Assembly: GCA_003165075.1 (NCBI GenBank)
Contig: PLSM01000182.1
Span: 62,001-126,000, forward strand
Reading direction: 5' to 3'
Origin: Acidobacteriaceae bacterium
GTDB taxonomy: Bacteria > Acidobacteriota > Terriglobia > Terriglobales > Acidobacteriaceae
Length of the DNA stretch: 64,000 nucleotides
Each line of letters begins with the position of its first letter. Position 1 is the first letter of the stretch. The notes under the pieces are model-generated. The model worked only from the letters and a program-made list of their open reading frames with translations. It was not told where the DNA came from and ran no database searches. Below, in pieces: positions 24,107 through 33,351 of this stretch. Position numbers and translations under genes: made by a program.

Positions 24107-25501
24107 CTAGGCCATAACCGGCGCCGGCTTCGCGAGCAGAACGCCGAGGGCGCAACTTGCCATTCGAGCCAATTCCCCGTCGGCGCGGCTGGTGAGAACG
24201 ATCGGAACCTTGGCGCCGACCACAACTCCGGCTGCCAGTGCTCCGGCCAGATATTGAAGTTCCTTAAAGAGGATATTTCCAGCTTCCAGATTGGGAACCA
24301 ACAGTAGATCTACGTCTCCGGCGACCGGCGACTTGATCTTCTTGATGCGAGCGGCATCGCTTGAAATGGCATTGTCGAATGCGAGCGGACCATCGACTAT
24401 GGCGCCGGTAATTTGTCCGCGATCGACCATCTTACAAAGGGCCGCGGCATCGAGCGTGGATGGTATGGCGGGGTTTACCGATTCGACCGCTGACAGGATC
24501 GCCACTTTCGGCTTTACGACCTCGAGCTTGAGCAACATATCGATGGCATTCTGCAGAATGTCGATCTTGGTCTCCAGGTCCGGCTGGATATTGATGGCCG
24601 CATCGGTAACGAAAAGGGTCTTGTGATAGGAAGGTACATCCAAGGCGAACACGTGGCTGATGCGCCGCCCGGTGCGCATCCCTCCTTCACGTGAGACGAC
24701 AGCGCTCATGAGTTCATCTGTATGAAGAGAGCCCTTCATGAGCATTTGGGCCTCGCCTTTGCGAGCCATCTCTACGGCTCGCACGGCGGCGGTACGGCTA
24801 TCGCCTACATCGACAATCTGGATTGTGTTCAAGTCAAGCTGCATGGTCTCCGCAAGGCTGCGAATCGTGGATTCGGAACCCACCAGGGCAGGAACAATCA
24901 GCTTATCTTTGAATGCCTGAATGGCTCCCCCGAGAGAAACCTCGTCGCACGGCCAGGCAACCGCGGTCTTCACAGGCTGTTTGGAGGTCGCTCGAGCGAT
25001 GAGCCCATGGTAACGACGGTAGGGGTCATTCACGATGAGCTGGGGTACGGGCAGCGTGGACCAGCGCAGTTTTGTCGGCGGAGCTAAAAGCTGCGCTGTC
25101 CCCGAAAAGATCGGGATACCGGCGCCATTGCTCGCTTCGCAATCAAAATTGACTGTCTTGGTAGCATCCTCCTTCGCGGTAACCCGCACGTTGACGAGAA
25201 TGCGATCTCCGACATGAATACGGTTGTGAAACGAAAGTGAGATGTTTTTGAGGGTGCATCCAGGTCCGGGAATATTCATGCTGAATAGGCCGGAAATGAG
25301 TGAAGCACACCACATGTTTGGGCCTGTAGGAGGCACGCCCCCTGCACGCGCGATCAGTTCATCCGACTTTAGAACGGAGTGGAACCCGGAAATGGAGGCA
25401 AAAGCCATCGCATCATCCGTGGTCAACACGTGCTCCGTTGCGGCTGTTTCGCCAACTGCAATCTCGTCGTATGTCTTGCTTTCAATAAACCCCAGATTCA
25501 T
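24107..25501 (-). CDS. MaoC (R-hydratase) - phosphate acyltransferase fusion
   Basis: 464 aa from the ATG at 25501, with GGAAGGA about 6 bases upstream. Residues 1-150 form a MaoC/hotdog hydratase domain (TTDDAMAFASISG, GPNMWCASLISGLF, HVGDRILVNVRV). Residues about 160-464 form a phosphate acetyl/butyryltransferase domain (TAVAWPCDEVSLGGA, QMLMKGSLHTDELM, TGRRISHVFALDVP, GPLAFDNAIS, ADLLLVPN-like DLLLVPNLEAGN). Such fusions are known as bifunctional enoyl-CoA hydratase/phosphate acetyltransferase, linking acyl-CoA to acyl-phosphate metabolism. A perfect CRP/FNR-like palindrome 78 bp upstream ties it to the cytochrome regulon. Confidence 0.85.
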   Translation of the reverse strand: MNLGFIESKTYDEIAVGETAATEHVLTTDDAMAFASISGFHSVLKSDELIARAGGVPPTGPNMWCASLISGLFSMNIPGPGCTLKNISLSFHNRIHVGDRILVNVRVTAKEDATKTVNFDCEASNGAGIPIFSGTAQLLAPPTKLRWSTLPVPQLIVNDPYRRYHGLIARATSKQPVKTAVAWPCDEVSLGGAIQAFKDKLIVPALVGSESTIRSLAETMQLDLNTIQIVDVGDSRTAAVRAVEMARKGEAQMLMKGSLHTDELMSAVVSREGGMRTGRRISHVFALDVPSYHKTLFVTDAAINIQPDLETKIDILQNAIDMLLKLEVVKPKVAILSAVESVNPAIPSTLDAAALCKMVDRGQITGAIVDGPLAFDNAISSDAARIKKIKSPVAGDVDLLLVPNLEAGNILFKELQYLAGALAAGVVVGAKVPIVLTSRADGELARMASCALGVLLAKPAPVMA

Positions 25502-25578
25502 CAGAATTCCTTCCCCGCTCAATCGCCGGCCAATTTACAGCTTATGTGTCATCGTATGGCCTGGAAGCGAAGATCAAA

Positions 25579-25592
25579 GTGACTGCAGTCAC
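25579..25592. promoter_or_regulatory. CRP/FNR-type palindrome upstream of MaoC-acyltransferase gene
   Basis: GTGACTGCAGTCAC, a perfect palindrome including the spacer and matching GTGA-N6-TCAC. It is flanked by AAA and TT and lies 78-91 bp upstream of the ATG at 25501, a typical distance for an activator site. Confidence 0.6.
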
Positions 25593-25637
25593 TTGGGCCA
25601 CAGAACCGCCGTCTTCGGTATGAAAGATTTCTTCCTC

Positions 25638-26903
25638 TCAGGAGAGAATCTGTGCCATGAGCCACCTATAAAGCTCTTCTGATGCTATAGGGTGTTGCGG
25701 ACTCCAATCCAGGCTCTTGCCTGCGGGCAGGATCGCATATGCGGAATCGCAATGCTCCGATACGCAGATACAAAGGGTTTGCTGCTGCTCTGGATACCTG
25801 GAAGCAGCAAGCCAAGCGTAGCGGGCAAGAATGACTGCATCGACCGCACTGTTCTCCGGATCGTCTACATCGGGGAGCGAGCTGACTCTCTGCTGATTCT
25901 CAAAGATGGCAATGCTGGTGAACGGCTTGGGCTTGCTTCGCATGCCGAAGCGAGCGACAATTGTCCGGGGCCGGGCGCGGCGAAGCGCCTCGGCGACCGC
26001 CCACTCGACGAAAGCATTGGAGAAGATGAGAGCGCCATTTCCGCTGAGAAAGAGGTCGATGACAAACTTCCGCAGCCTTGGCTGGTTCGCAATTTCCTCG
26101 GGCCAAAGGCCCCAACCGTCCCAAGACTCAAGCCGGAGTTTAGCAATGATTTCATCCGTGGCTTGGATGTCTTTGGGAGCTTGATTCAACTCGGCGAGAA
26201 ATCGATCGCGGAACTGCTTGAGAGCCGCATACCCCAAAGATGAAGCCGCAATCGGTGACACATTGGAAATCATACTGCGCAGCTTTGCTTCAGCGTCGAT
26301 AAGCCATAGGTCAGAACTCTCGACACCGCCTTGCTGCGCGGCCAATGTCGCGAGGTCTGGTTGGCCTTGCAACGCCAGCTCACAGAGTCTTTCTGAATCA
26401 CCCGAAATCTTGATCTCATGCCCCCGAGGATCCCATTGCCTCCATACAGACTGCGGGCTGACGGGTAGATTGCGGGGAAGAATGAGGAGAATTAAGCGTG
26501 TGCGTTCAGCAGGAGTTGGGGCGGGGCTCTGCGCCGCAGCGTTAACGGTATCGAAAACCTTTTGCACCTCACGGCGCCACTCGCTATAGTATTCGGACCG
26601 CGCGAGCTGTGACGCATTTTCGATGGTGTCGTTGGCCTCGGAAAAATTCCAATTCTTGACGCCCATCTTCTTTTCGAGCGCCCACAGCGGCGCAGTGACG
26701 GCACCCAGACCGGAAGGGCTAAACGTCTCGATCCCTTTCATGAAGCTGGCGACGCGGTTCTGTTCGAATGGAAAAAGCAGACTCCACTGACTCAACTGCT
26801 GATTCAACGCAGGCCGCATAGTGACCGGCAATCGGTCGACTAAGCCGCGATAAGCATCCGGACTAAGTTCTCCTATCTGCGCTTTGCCAGGCCGTTCATT
26901 CAT
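25638..26903 (-). CDS. Uncharacterised protein paired with alkaline-phosphatase-like gene
   Basis: 421 aa; I do not recognise the family. No signal peptide or membrane segment is visible. The N terminus is hydrophilic (MNERPGKAQIGELSPDAYRG). The centre contains a long helix-rich part with many Trp and Arg, including a segment WNFSEANDTIENASQLARSE. The C-terminal part has strand-like hydrophobic stretches (RLILLILPRNL, ALIFSNAFVEWAVAEALRR, TLCICVSEH). It starts 12 bp after the alkaline-phosphatase-superfamily gene and is surely cotranscribed with it, so the two may share a job. Confidence 0.6.
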   Translation of the reverse strand: MNERPGKAQIGELSPDAYRGLVDRLPVTMRPALNQQLSQWSLLFPFEQNRVASFMKGIETFSPSGLGAVTAPLWALEKKMGVKNWNFSEANDTIENASQLARSEYYSEWRREVQKVFDTVNAAAQSPAPTPAERTRLILLILPRNLPVSPQSVWRQWDPRGHEIKISGDSERLCELALQGQPDLATLAAQQGGVESSDLWLIDAEAKLRSMISNVSPIAASSLGYAALKQFRDRFLAELNQAPKDIQATDEIIAKLRLESWDGWGLWPEEIANQPRLRKFVIDLFLSGNGALIFSNAFVEWAVAEALRRARPRTIVARFGMRSKPKPFTSIAIFENQQRVSSLPDVDDPENSAVDAVILARYAWLAASRYPEQQQTLCICVSEHCDSAYAILPAGKSLDWSPQHPIASEELYRWLMAQILS

Positions 26904-26915
26904 CGTGGCTCCAAA

Positions 26916-28091
26916 TCATGTAGATAGCCCGGGCAATCGCTTCCCCGGAAGATCGAGGTCTTCAATCCCGAACATGCCAGCAATGGTGGGACAAAGGTCG
27001 ATGTGCTGGATGGGACGCTCTATCACGTCGGCTGACCGCGCCGCTTCTCCCAAGCACATCAACCATGTCAGATTGGTGGAATCGTTATTCGACCTGTGAT
27101 TGAAGAAGCCGTTGGTGTTTGAACCGTCGAAATCGCGTCCGAATTCGGGAAGAACGAAGAGCGTTGTCCTTCCTCTGTAGTCTGGAAGTTCCTGCACCAG
27201 GTTCCAAAGCTCATAAACAAGACGATCCATTGTGCGGATGCCGGCAAGGTGCATGGAATACGACCCGAAGTGTGCTACCTCCACATCGGAAAATGTGATT
27301 GCGAGCAGCGACGGCGCAAAACGTCGCATCACTTCCTCACTTACAAGAAGAGTAAATTCATCTCCGGTGACGGGCGCATTGGTACGAACCAATTCCTCAA
27401 TAGCCTGCTGCATGGAGCTTTGCATGCGAAGGTCAAGAAAGGACTCATTCCCTGAAACAGACCAGCCAAGTCCCTCATAGTTGTCGGCATGTTGTAGGAT
27501 GGCCTCGAGTTCCTGCCGCATAGCGGCCCGATCAGCGCTATGTTCGGGGTGTCCCTGTGAAGCTGCTTGAATTACAGCGTTGATAAGCAGCTGCTTAGGG
27601 AATATCACGTTGGCGCCGTAGCGGGGCCCAAAGTCACGTATGGAGCTGGCGCCAATTCGACTAGTCAGGGCCTTATTGCTGGAGATCACCCAGGCAGCAT
27701 CCTGCGAGAGTCCCATGCGCTTGCGTAGATACTCGAAGAACGTCGGGTTGGCTGGCGGTGTTTTTCCCCAGTCGTCCAGCCGCTGCCAATTCCCAGTAAG
27801 GATGCTGGAGATTGTGTTGTAGTGCGAGGTCACACCCGCATTGCGAATAAGAGGATAGAAGACGCTTCGAGGCAGCAAGTCATGGTAAAGATGGGGAATA
27901 TTTTCAAGACCTGTATCGAGGAACGTCTCTGCTCGGCGTATTCCACCACACGCAACGATAATGACTTTTCGCTCGTCCCTCCCTGAGGCGCTGGCGGGTT
28001 CGCCGGCAAAAGCGAACTTGCGAGAATTGGCCAAGTGCTCCACGAGCAAGATAGAGGCCGCCTTCAGGAGGTTCCGTCGAGAGGGATCCAT
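26916..28091 (-). CDS. Tat-signal alkaline-phosphatase-superfamily (sulfatase/DUF1501-like) protein
   Basis: 391 aa. It begins DPSRRNLLKAASILL, a Tat signal. The body shows alkaline-phosphatase/sulfatase core features: KVIIVACGGIRRAETFLD near residue 42 (nucleophile strand, with Thr/Glu where sulfatases have Cys/Ser), GRTTLFVLPEFGRD with metal-site residues, NHRSNNDSTNLTWL, and HIDLCPTIAGMFGIE near the C terminus, the usual last conserved strand. Substrate unknown; no formylglycine CxPxR motif, so not a classical sulfatase. Upstream lies the hairpin repeat at 28189. Forms an operon with the unknown protein downstream. Confidence 0.65.
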   Translation of the reverse strand: MDPSRRNLLKAASILLVEHLANSRKFAFAGEPASASGRDERKVIIVACGGIRRAETFLDTGLENIPHLYHDLLPRSVFYPLIRNAGVTSHYNTISSILTGNWQRLDDWGKTPPANPTFFEYLRKRMGLSQDAAWVISSNKALTSRIGASSIRDFGPRYGANVIFPKQLLINAVIQAASQGHPEHSADRAAMRQELEAILQHADNYEGLGWSVSGNESFLDLRMQSSMQQAIEELVRTNAPVTGDEFTLLVSEEVMRRFAPSLLAITFSDVEVAHFGSYSMHLAGIRTMDRLVYELWNLVQELPDYRGRTTLFVLPEFGRDFDGSNTNGFFNHRSNNDSTNLTWLMCLGEAARSADVIERPIQHIDLCPTIAGMFGIEDLDLPGKRLPGLST

Positions 28092-28188
28092 AGCACTCCA
28101 TCAAGTACTCGGGAATCCACGGTGATCGCGGGGAGCGAAATTCCTAGCGATTGTAGATTTCACTTTACAGCTATGTGGGCCAAGACAG

Positions 28189-28224
28189 ATTCTTCCGCAG
28201 GCGCTTTCACACCTGCGGAAGAAT
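28189..28224. repeat. Perfect 13-bp inverted repeat downstream of TonB receptor gene
   Basis: ATTCTTCCGCAGG (28189-28201) pairs exactly with CCTGCGGAAGAAT (28212-28224) around a 10-base loop. It lies between the TonB receptor stop and the phosphatase-like gene. No T-run follows on the minus strand, so it would be an unusual terminator; an mRNA-stability hairpin or protein site is possible. Confidence 0.7.
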
Positions 28225-28256
28225 GGGCTTTGCAACTTCAGGCGCTTTCACACCTG
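28198..28256. repeat. 18-bp direct repeat spanning the hairpin
   Basis: CAGGCGCTTTCACACCTG occurs at 28198-28215 (loop and inner arms of the hairpin) and again exactly at 28239-28256, 18 bp before the TonB receptor stop. The 18-mer is itself an imperfect palindrome (CAGG...CCTG). Confidence 0.7.
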
Positions 28257-28273
28257 GGGGTTAACTTGCCGAG

Positions 28274-31200
28274 TTAAAACACGTACTTTGTGGCAAGTTG
28301 GAAGAATCGAGCATCTGGCGTGTAGTTTTGGAACTGCTGAGAGTTGGTGATCTGGCCCGCGTTCGTACTGAGGTTGGTGATGCCTGGATTGGCCCAGGAC
28401 GGAGTATTGAAAAGGTTGAAGGCGTCCGCACGGAACTGGACGTACTGTTCGTGCCAGACCTTGAAGTTCTTGAACGCGGACATGTTGGCGCGCTCCCATC
28501 CCGGTCCATGGATCTGGTTTGACTTGGAACCGGAATATTGAATGGCGCTGGCCCTGTCGGTCAAGAATGTCCCAACTGGGATGTTTCCGCCCGGCGTCGG
28601 ATCGACGAATGCGCAAGGGTTATACCAGTTCGCCCTGGTCTTTACCCTAGCTGGGCATGTATTGCCTTGCATATCAATGTTCGCCGGAAGCGGAGTACCA
28701 CCGCCCTTGAACGGGTCGCCCACCCGGACGGCATTAATTATGCCAAAGCCGTTGGCCGGCACGAATTTACCGCCGCCATTGCTAACCGTAAACGGGATGC
28801 CGGTCTGCGCTGTCCATGTGGCGCTCGCTGACCAGCCACCGACGAGATAATCCAGCGCCCCGCCTTGATGCATGTATTTACGTCCATTGCCGAACGGCAA
28901 TTCATACATGCCGTTGAAGGTAAAGCGGTGACGGGTATCGTAATTGGAGTTTGTCATTTCATATTTGAGTGGAATGAGGTTTGTGTTCCGAGACGTCGGT
29001 CCTCCTCCAATTCCAGGGTTTTGCGCGTCGTCCAGGGCATGTGACCAAGTATACGAAGCAAGGAAGTCCAACCCGTTGGAGTAGCGCTGTTGGAGCTTTG
29101 CCTGGAACCCGTTATACATGCTCTCGCCGATCCATTGCTGGTCGCCACCCGCTGAGAAAGACAGGTTTGGGAACGCGTTGGTGCCCTGATTGCTATTGGG
29201 ATTGTTGCTGCTGGTCACAGCCAGCGAGCCGAGGGGGTTGGTGCTCGCATACGTGTGCTTGCCCACATTCCCGACATAGCCGACGGATGCAACCATGTTT
29301 CTGGTTACCTCGCGTTCAACCGACAAGTTGTAGGCTTCAGTATAAGTAGTCTTCACTTTGGAATCGGACATGGAGATGGCGCTTGCATTGGCAAAAGAGC
29401 CTATGCCGCCATTGGCGAGGTAAAGCGACATCCCGGTCTCGAGCGTGGCAGGATACGGAAGTGTATTGATTCCACCCAGATTTATCACGGTTTGAGGGCT
29501 TTCCGGGGTGCCTGTGGATGGGCATGTGCTAATAGCGTTGGAATAACCACCCTGGTTGGATGGGAAACAAGGACCGCCGGCACCAAGATAGTTGTTGTAA
29601 AGGACCACTTGATACGCGAACGGATAGTTAGTTTCCAGTTCGGCGCCTCCAGGGGCTTCAATTGACCCGTAGAACAATCCGTAGCCGCTGCGCACTACCG
29701 TCTTTGGATCGATCTGATAGGAGAGCCCGATGCGCGGAGCAAAGTTGTAATGCTGGACACTCACCAAAGAGTTGGGGTTGGCGTTGGTGTATTGAATATC
29801 AATGTGCTGCGCCGCCAACCCTTGTACAAAGCCAGCTGAAAGAGGGGCTGAACTCGCAACCTGTTGAGGCAATACATAGTGAGCCACGCCGGCAGCGGAT
29901 TGAGCATCCACACCCGTGCCCAGTGCGACTAGACCTTGTGAATCAATGACCAGGTTGGCTACATCGCCCGGCTTACTGCTATCCGGTTGAATAAAGTCGT
30001 ACCTGAGGCCCAGGTTCAAGGTCAACTTGGAGTTGACTTTCCAGTCGTCCTGAAAATACGCGGCACGATAATTCCGATAGTATTCGGTATCCCAGCCTGG
30101 GGTGAGCGCAACGTTCCCCATGTTATTGGTAAACATATCCGTCCCGCCACTTCCGGTATTTGGCGTTCCGTTGCCGCCCACGTCATCCTGGCCTGTGAAC
30201 TCGCCGAAGTAGCCATATCTGCCACGCGGATACACGGACTGGGCAAAGGCGGTGCGGATACTCTCAAGCTGGATACCGACCTTGAGAGAGTGAGGCCCGA
30301 CTGTCTTGGTCACGTTGTCGAGAATCTGGTAGATGTTTTGGCGCTCGATGGACGGGACGTCATGGCGCGAACCGGCCTTGGAGAACCCTGAAATATTCAA
30401 CAGCGGGAGACCGCCATTCGGCCCGGCATACCCGGTAAACGGCACGCCTCCCAGCCCAGGAACCAACCGGTCCGCCGGAATATTGTTGTTCGCCTGAACG
30501 AACTCGTAATCGCCCCAGTTGTATCCAAAGCGAAACTCGTTGATGAGAGAGGGAGAGAAGACGTGTGTCTCGCTGGCCATGAAGTTCTCAGCCAGGTTGA
30601 AATTGGTGGAACCATGGAAACCGCCAGGCGCCACCTCGTTGCCATCAAGAATAGGCCCGAGCGGAAGACCAAAGCCAAGTTGCTCATGCGTGTAGCTATA
30701 GCGCGCGTAAGCCTGATCCTTGGCGCTTGGATTCCAGTCCAGGCGCTGATCCCACTGCCAGGTATCATCCTTGACGGGCACGTTGACGTTGTAGTTGCTA
30801 TACGTCTGTCCACTGCCGGGAGTGTTGTAATTGGAAGAATTCCAACCACCGGCATTCGGCTTGGGGTAATCATTAAGGATCTCCCCCGCGACGATATCCA
30901 TCATGCCCCCAACGCTTGGATCGCCCGGGGTAAGAACGTTTGTGGTGGCAGGGCCGAAGCCGCCGTTGCTAGTGCCAATGTTAGTGGGATTCCAGGCACA
31001 AAGCCCTGAGGTGCCCTGTAGGTTGGTATCGGTCACTGGGGCTGAGCAGAGGGCTGGGTTCGCCGCGCCCGGGTTGGTAATCGCGCCGCCACCCTGGGTC
31101 AAGGGAATCTGACCGCCGGTATTCGGCGCAAAGATCGTAATGGGCTCGCCCCCGTTATTGAGGGACCCATTAAAGTACTCCGAAAAGTCCCCGGACCGCA

Positions 31201-32212
31201 TACTGGCCGTGGGGACGGTCAAACCTGGGTCAGGATCGGCAAATCTGATGCGATTTGCCTCTGCATCTCCGAAGTAGAAGAGCTTGTTCTTCCAGAGAGG
31301 TCCGCCCAGCGTGGCTCCGAACTGGTTCTCGTGGTATGCGGGAACAACGCCGTTGCTAGAGGTCCAGTCTGCCGCGTCAAAATCGTTATTGCGGACATAT
31401 TCCCAAGCATCTCCGTGGATCTTGTTGGTGCCCGACTTGATGCTGGCGCTGAGCACGGCTCCGGCCGAGTGTCCGAACTCGGCGCTGTAGTTGGAGGTAT
31501 CGATCTTGAATTCGGCCAGCGCGTCCGGTGGAGGCCTGACGTTGTAGCTGGCGCCGTTCTGGAAGTCGTCGACGTTCACATTGTTATCGACACCGTCCAG
31601 GATGAAGTTGTTCTGGGTGGTGCGTTGGCCATTGGCTGAAAAGTCACCCGTGCCGCCACCACGGGCGCCTCCGGCCGACAAGCCTGGAGCGACACCGGCC
31701 GTCAACTGCGCGATATAGACCCAGTTGCGCCCGTTGAGCGGTGTGGCGTTGATAGCGTCGGTGTCCATGACCTGGCCCACGGCAGATGACTCATTCTGGA
31801 GCATAGGGGGCGCGGAGGTAACTGTCACAGACTCCTGTACCCCGCCGGGCTTCAAGGCAATATCAATGCTCAAGCGGTCCTGGATATTGACGCGCACATT
31901 CTGCTGGGTCGTAGTCTCAAACCCGGGAGCCGACGCGCTCACGATGTAATGGCCGATCTTGATGGGAGCAAAGCTGTATTCTCCCTTCGCATCCGTCTTG
32001 TCTTGCATCACAAAATTCGTGTCGGTATTGGTGAGTGTCACCTGGGCGTTCGGTATGACCGCGCCTGTGGAATCTTTCACAACGCCGGTGATAGCTCCTT
32101 GGTCAACCTGGCACAATGCTGTGCGTCCTGAAAAAACGCAGCAAAAACCAAATACGAACAAGAGAGCGCCAATGATGCGCCGTTTCGCCTGCCTCAACTG
32201 AACGTTACTCAT
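28274..32212 (-). CDS. Oar-like TonB-dependent receptor with carboxypeptidase-regulatory domain
   Basis: 1312 aa from the ATG at 32212, with GAGGA about 9 bases upstream. Signal peptide with core ALLFVFGFCCVF. Next comes a carboxypeptidase-regulatory-like (Ig-fold) domain of about 85 residues (GAITGVVKDSTGAVIPNAQ to IALKPGG). A plug domain follows (TPLNGRNWVYIAQLTAGV; NNFILDGVDNNVN). The rest is a large beta-barrel ending in FFQLATKYVF with terminal Phe. The type is expanded in Acidobacteria and imports oligosaccharides or other bulky substrates. It lies downstream of a DeoR-family gene on the same strand and near glycosidases, which suggests a glycan as ligand (inference). Confidence 0.88.
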   Translation of the reverse strand: MSNVQLRQAKRRIIGALLFVFGFCCVFSGRTALCQVDQGAITGVVKDSTGAVIPNAQVTLTNTDTNFVMQDKTDAKGEYSFAPIKIGHYIVSASAPGFETTTQQNVRVNIQDRLSIDIALKPGGVQESVTVTSAPPMLQNESSAVGQVMDTDAINATPLNGRNWVYIAQLTAGVAPGLSAGGARGGGTGDFSANGQRTTQNNFILDGVDNNVNVDDFQNGASYNVRPPPDALAEFKIDTSNYSAEFGHSAGAVLSASIKSGTNKIHGDAWEYVRNNDFDAADWTSSNGVVPAYHENQFGATLGGPLWKNKLFYFGDAEANRIRFADPDPGLTVPTASMRSGDFSEYFNGSLNNGGEPITIFAPNTGGQIPLTQGGGAITNPGAANPALCSAPVTDTNLQGTSGLCAWNPTNIGTSNGGFGPATTNVLTPGDPSVGGMMDIVAGEILNDYPKPNAGGWNSSNYNTPGSGQTYSNYNVNVPVKDDTWQWDQRLDWNPSAKDQAYARYSYTHEQLGFGLPLGPILDGNEVAPGGFHGSTNFNLAENFMASETHVFSPSLINEFRFGYNWGDYEFVQANNNIPADRLVPGLGGVPFTGYAGPNGGLPLLNISGFSKAGSRHDVPSIERQNIYQILDNVTKTVGPHSLKVGIQLESIRTAFAQSVYPRGRYGYFGEFTGQDDVGGNGTPNTGSGGTDMFTNNMGNVALTPGWDTEYYRNYRAAYFQDDWKVNSKLTLNLGLRYDFIQPDSSKPGDVANLVIDSQGLVALGTGVDAQSAAGVAHYVLPQQVASSAPLSAGFVQGLAAQHIDIQYTNANPNSLVSVQHYNFAPRIGLSYQIDPKTVVRSGYGLFYGSIEAPGGAELETNYPFAYQVVLYNNYLGAGGPCFPSNQGGYSNAISTCPSTGTPESPQTVINLGGINTLPYPATLETGMSLYLANGGIGSFANASAISMSDSKVKTTYTEAYNLSVEREVTRNMVASVGYVGNVGKHTYASTNPLGSLAVTSSNNPNSNQGTNAFPNLSFSAGGDQQWIGESMYNGFQAKLQQRYSNGLDFLASYTWSHALDDAQNPGIGGGPTSRNTNLIPLKYEMTNSNYDTRHRFTFNGMYELPFGNGRKYMHQGGALDYLVGGWSASATWTAQTGIPFTVSNGGGKFVPANGFGIINAVRVGDPFKGGGTPLPANIDMQGNTCPARVKTRANWYNPCAFVDPTPGGNIPVGTFLTDRASAIQYSGSKSNQIHGPGWERANMSAFKNFKVWHEQYVQFRADAFNLFNTPSWANPGITNLSTNAGQITNSQQFQNYTPDARFFQLATKYVF

Positions 32213-32556
32213 TTTCTTCAGTCCTCTTCTGCGGGTTGTGACCGCATCTTTCGGCTGCAAATCGAGAACGCCGTCATCTTTATCTTTCAGAGATGTTTAG
32301 GGACATTAACATGTGAAGCAGCTCAAAGGCAACAAAAAAGTATAGAAAAATAAGAAAACAAAGAATATGCAGAAAATATGTGTAGCCCACTGACAAATAA
32401 GACGATGCCGCTGGAGGATCCCCAATTTGTGAAACTTAGCCTCTTAGACTCCGCAGAGAGCCTCTCCGTCCCTGCCGTGCCAGTGTTCAAGACACACCAC
32501 GACATCGCGCAGCACAGGCGTTGTCTGCCTGGCGAAGGACAGGCGCTCCAATTTCG
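32213..32556. other. 344-bp intergenic region upstream of TonB receptor
   Basis: No gene seen. Positions 32310-32390 are strongly A-rich on the plus strand and probably contain the receptor promoter on the minus strand. A copy of AGAAAAC (reverse of GTTTTCT) sits at 32353-32359, the same 7-mer found repeatedly before the DeoR gene. Confidence 0.4.
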
Positions 32557-33351
32557 CTAGGCCTGAATGACCTCGATACCACGCCCTCGCAGCGCCTTGA
32601 CGAACTCTTGGGGAGCCTTGGTGTCGGTGATGAGACGGTGAACTTGCTCGATGGAGCCGATACGAGAGACACTGCGCCGGCCGAGTTTGCTGAAATCGGC
32701 CACCACGGTGGTCTCCTTGGCTACCGCCATTAACAGGCTGTTGAGGTGAGCCTCCAGGACATCCGGCGTAGTGGGTCCGAACTCCAAGTCAAAGCCATCG
32801 ACAGCCAGAAAGAGCCGATCCGCATGGAGGTCCTTCAACATCGCCTCAGCTTGTGGCCCAACAAAGGAAAGCGACACTGGGCGCAGAACGCCTCCAATAC
32901 CGATAACGGATATCCCCGGGGCGTCCACCAGTTCGGAGATGACGTTCATGGCATTCGAGATCACTGTGACCCCATGGATCGCGCGCGCCTTCAGGTGGCG
33001 CGCGACTTCAGTTGTTGTGGTGCCAGAGTCGAGAATGATCACCTCGCCCGACTGAACCAGATTGGCTGCAGCTTTCCCAATTTGGGCCTTTTCTGCTCGA
33101 TGGACGGATTCCTTGAGGCGGAGTGGGTAGTCGCGAGTCGGCTCCAACTGGCGGACTGCGCCACCATGGGACCGCATGACAGCGCCAGAAGCCCCTAGTG
33201 CATCCAGGTCGGAGCGGACTGTAACCGCAGAAATCGAAAACTGCTCCACCAGATCTCGAACCGTGATTTGCCCTTGTTGCTCCAACAAATCGAGGATCTT
33301 CCTACGGCGCTGCTCTGGTAGCAGCGGATTAGCGGTATTGGCACGTCGCAT
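32557..33351 (-). CDS. DeoR/GlpR-family transcriptional regulator of sugar metabolism
   Basis: 264 aa from the ATG at 33351; a TTG at 33387 is an alternative, and neither has a good ribosome site. N-terminal winged helix-turn-helix (LLPEQRRRKILDLL to SHGGAVR, residues 10-66) with the DeoR SHGGA signature. The C-terminal sugar-phosphate-sensing domain shows VIILDSGTTTTEVARHL near 95-112 and a DADRLFLAVDGFDLEFG-like segment (FLAVDGF) near 195. The family represses sugar operons and is released by phosphorylated sugars. Divergent from the AgaS-like isomerase gene, which it probably controls along with the downstream TonB receptor. Confidence 0.87.
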   Translation of the reverse strand: MRRANTANPLLPEQRRRKILDLLEQQGQITVRDLVEQFSISAVTVRSDLDALGASGAVMRSHGGAVRQLEPTRDYPLRLKESVHRAEKAQIGKAAANLVQSGEVIILDSGTTTTEVARHLKARAIHGVTVISNAMNVISELVDAPGISVIGIGGVLRPVSLSFVGPQAEAMLKDLHADRLFLAVDGFDLEFGPTTPDVLEAHLNSLLMAVAKETTVVADFSKLGRRSVSRIGSIEQVHRLITDTKAPQEFVKALRGRGIEVIQA

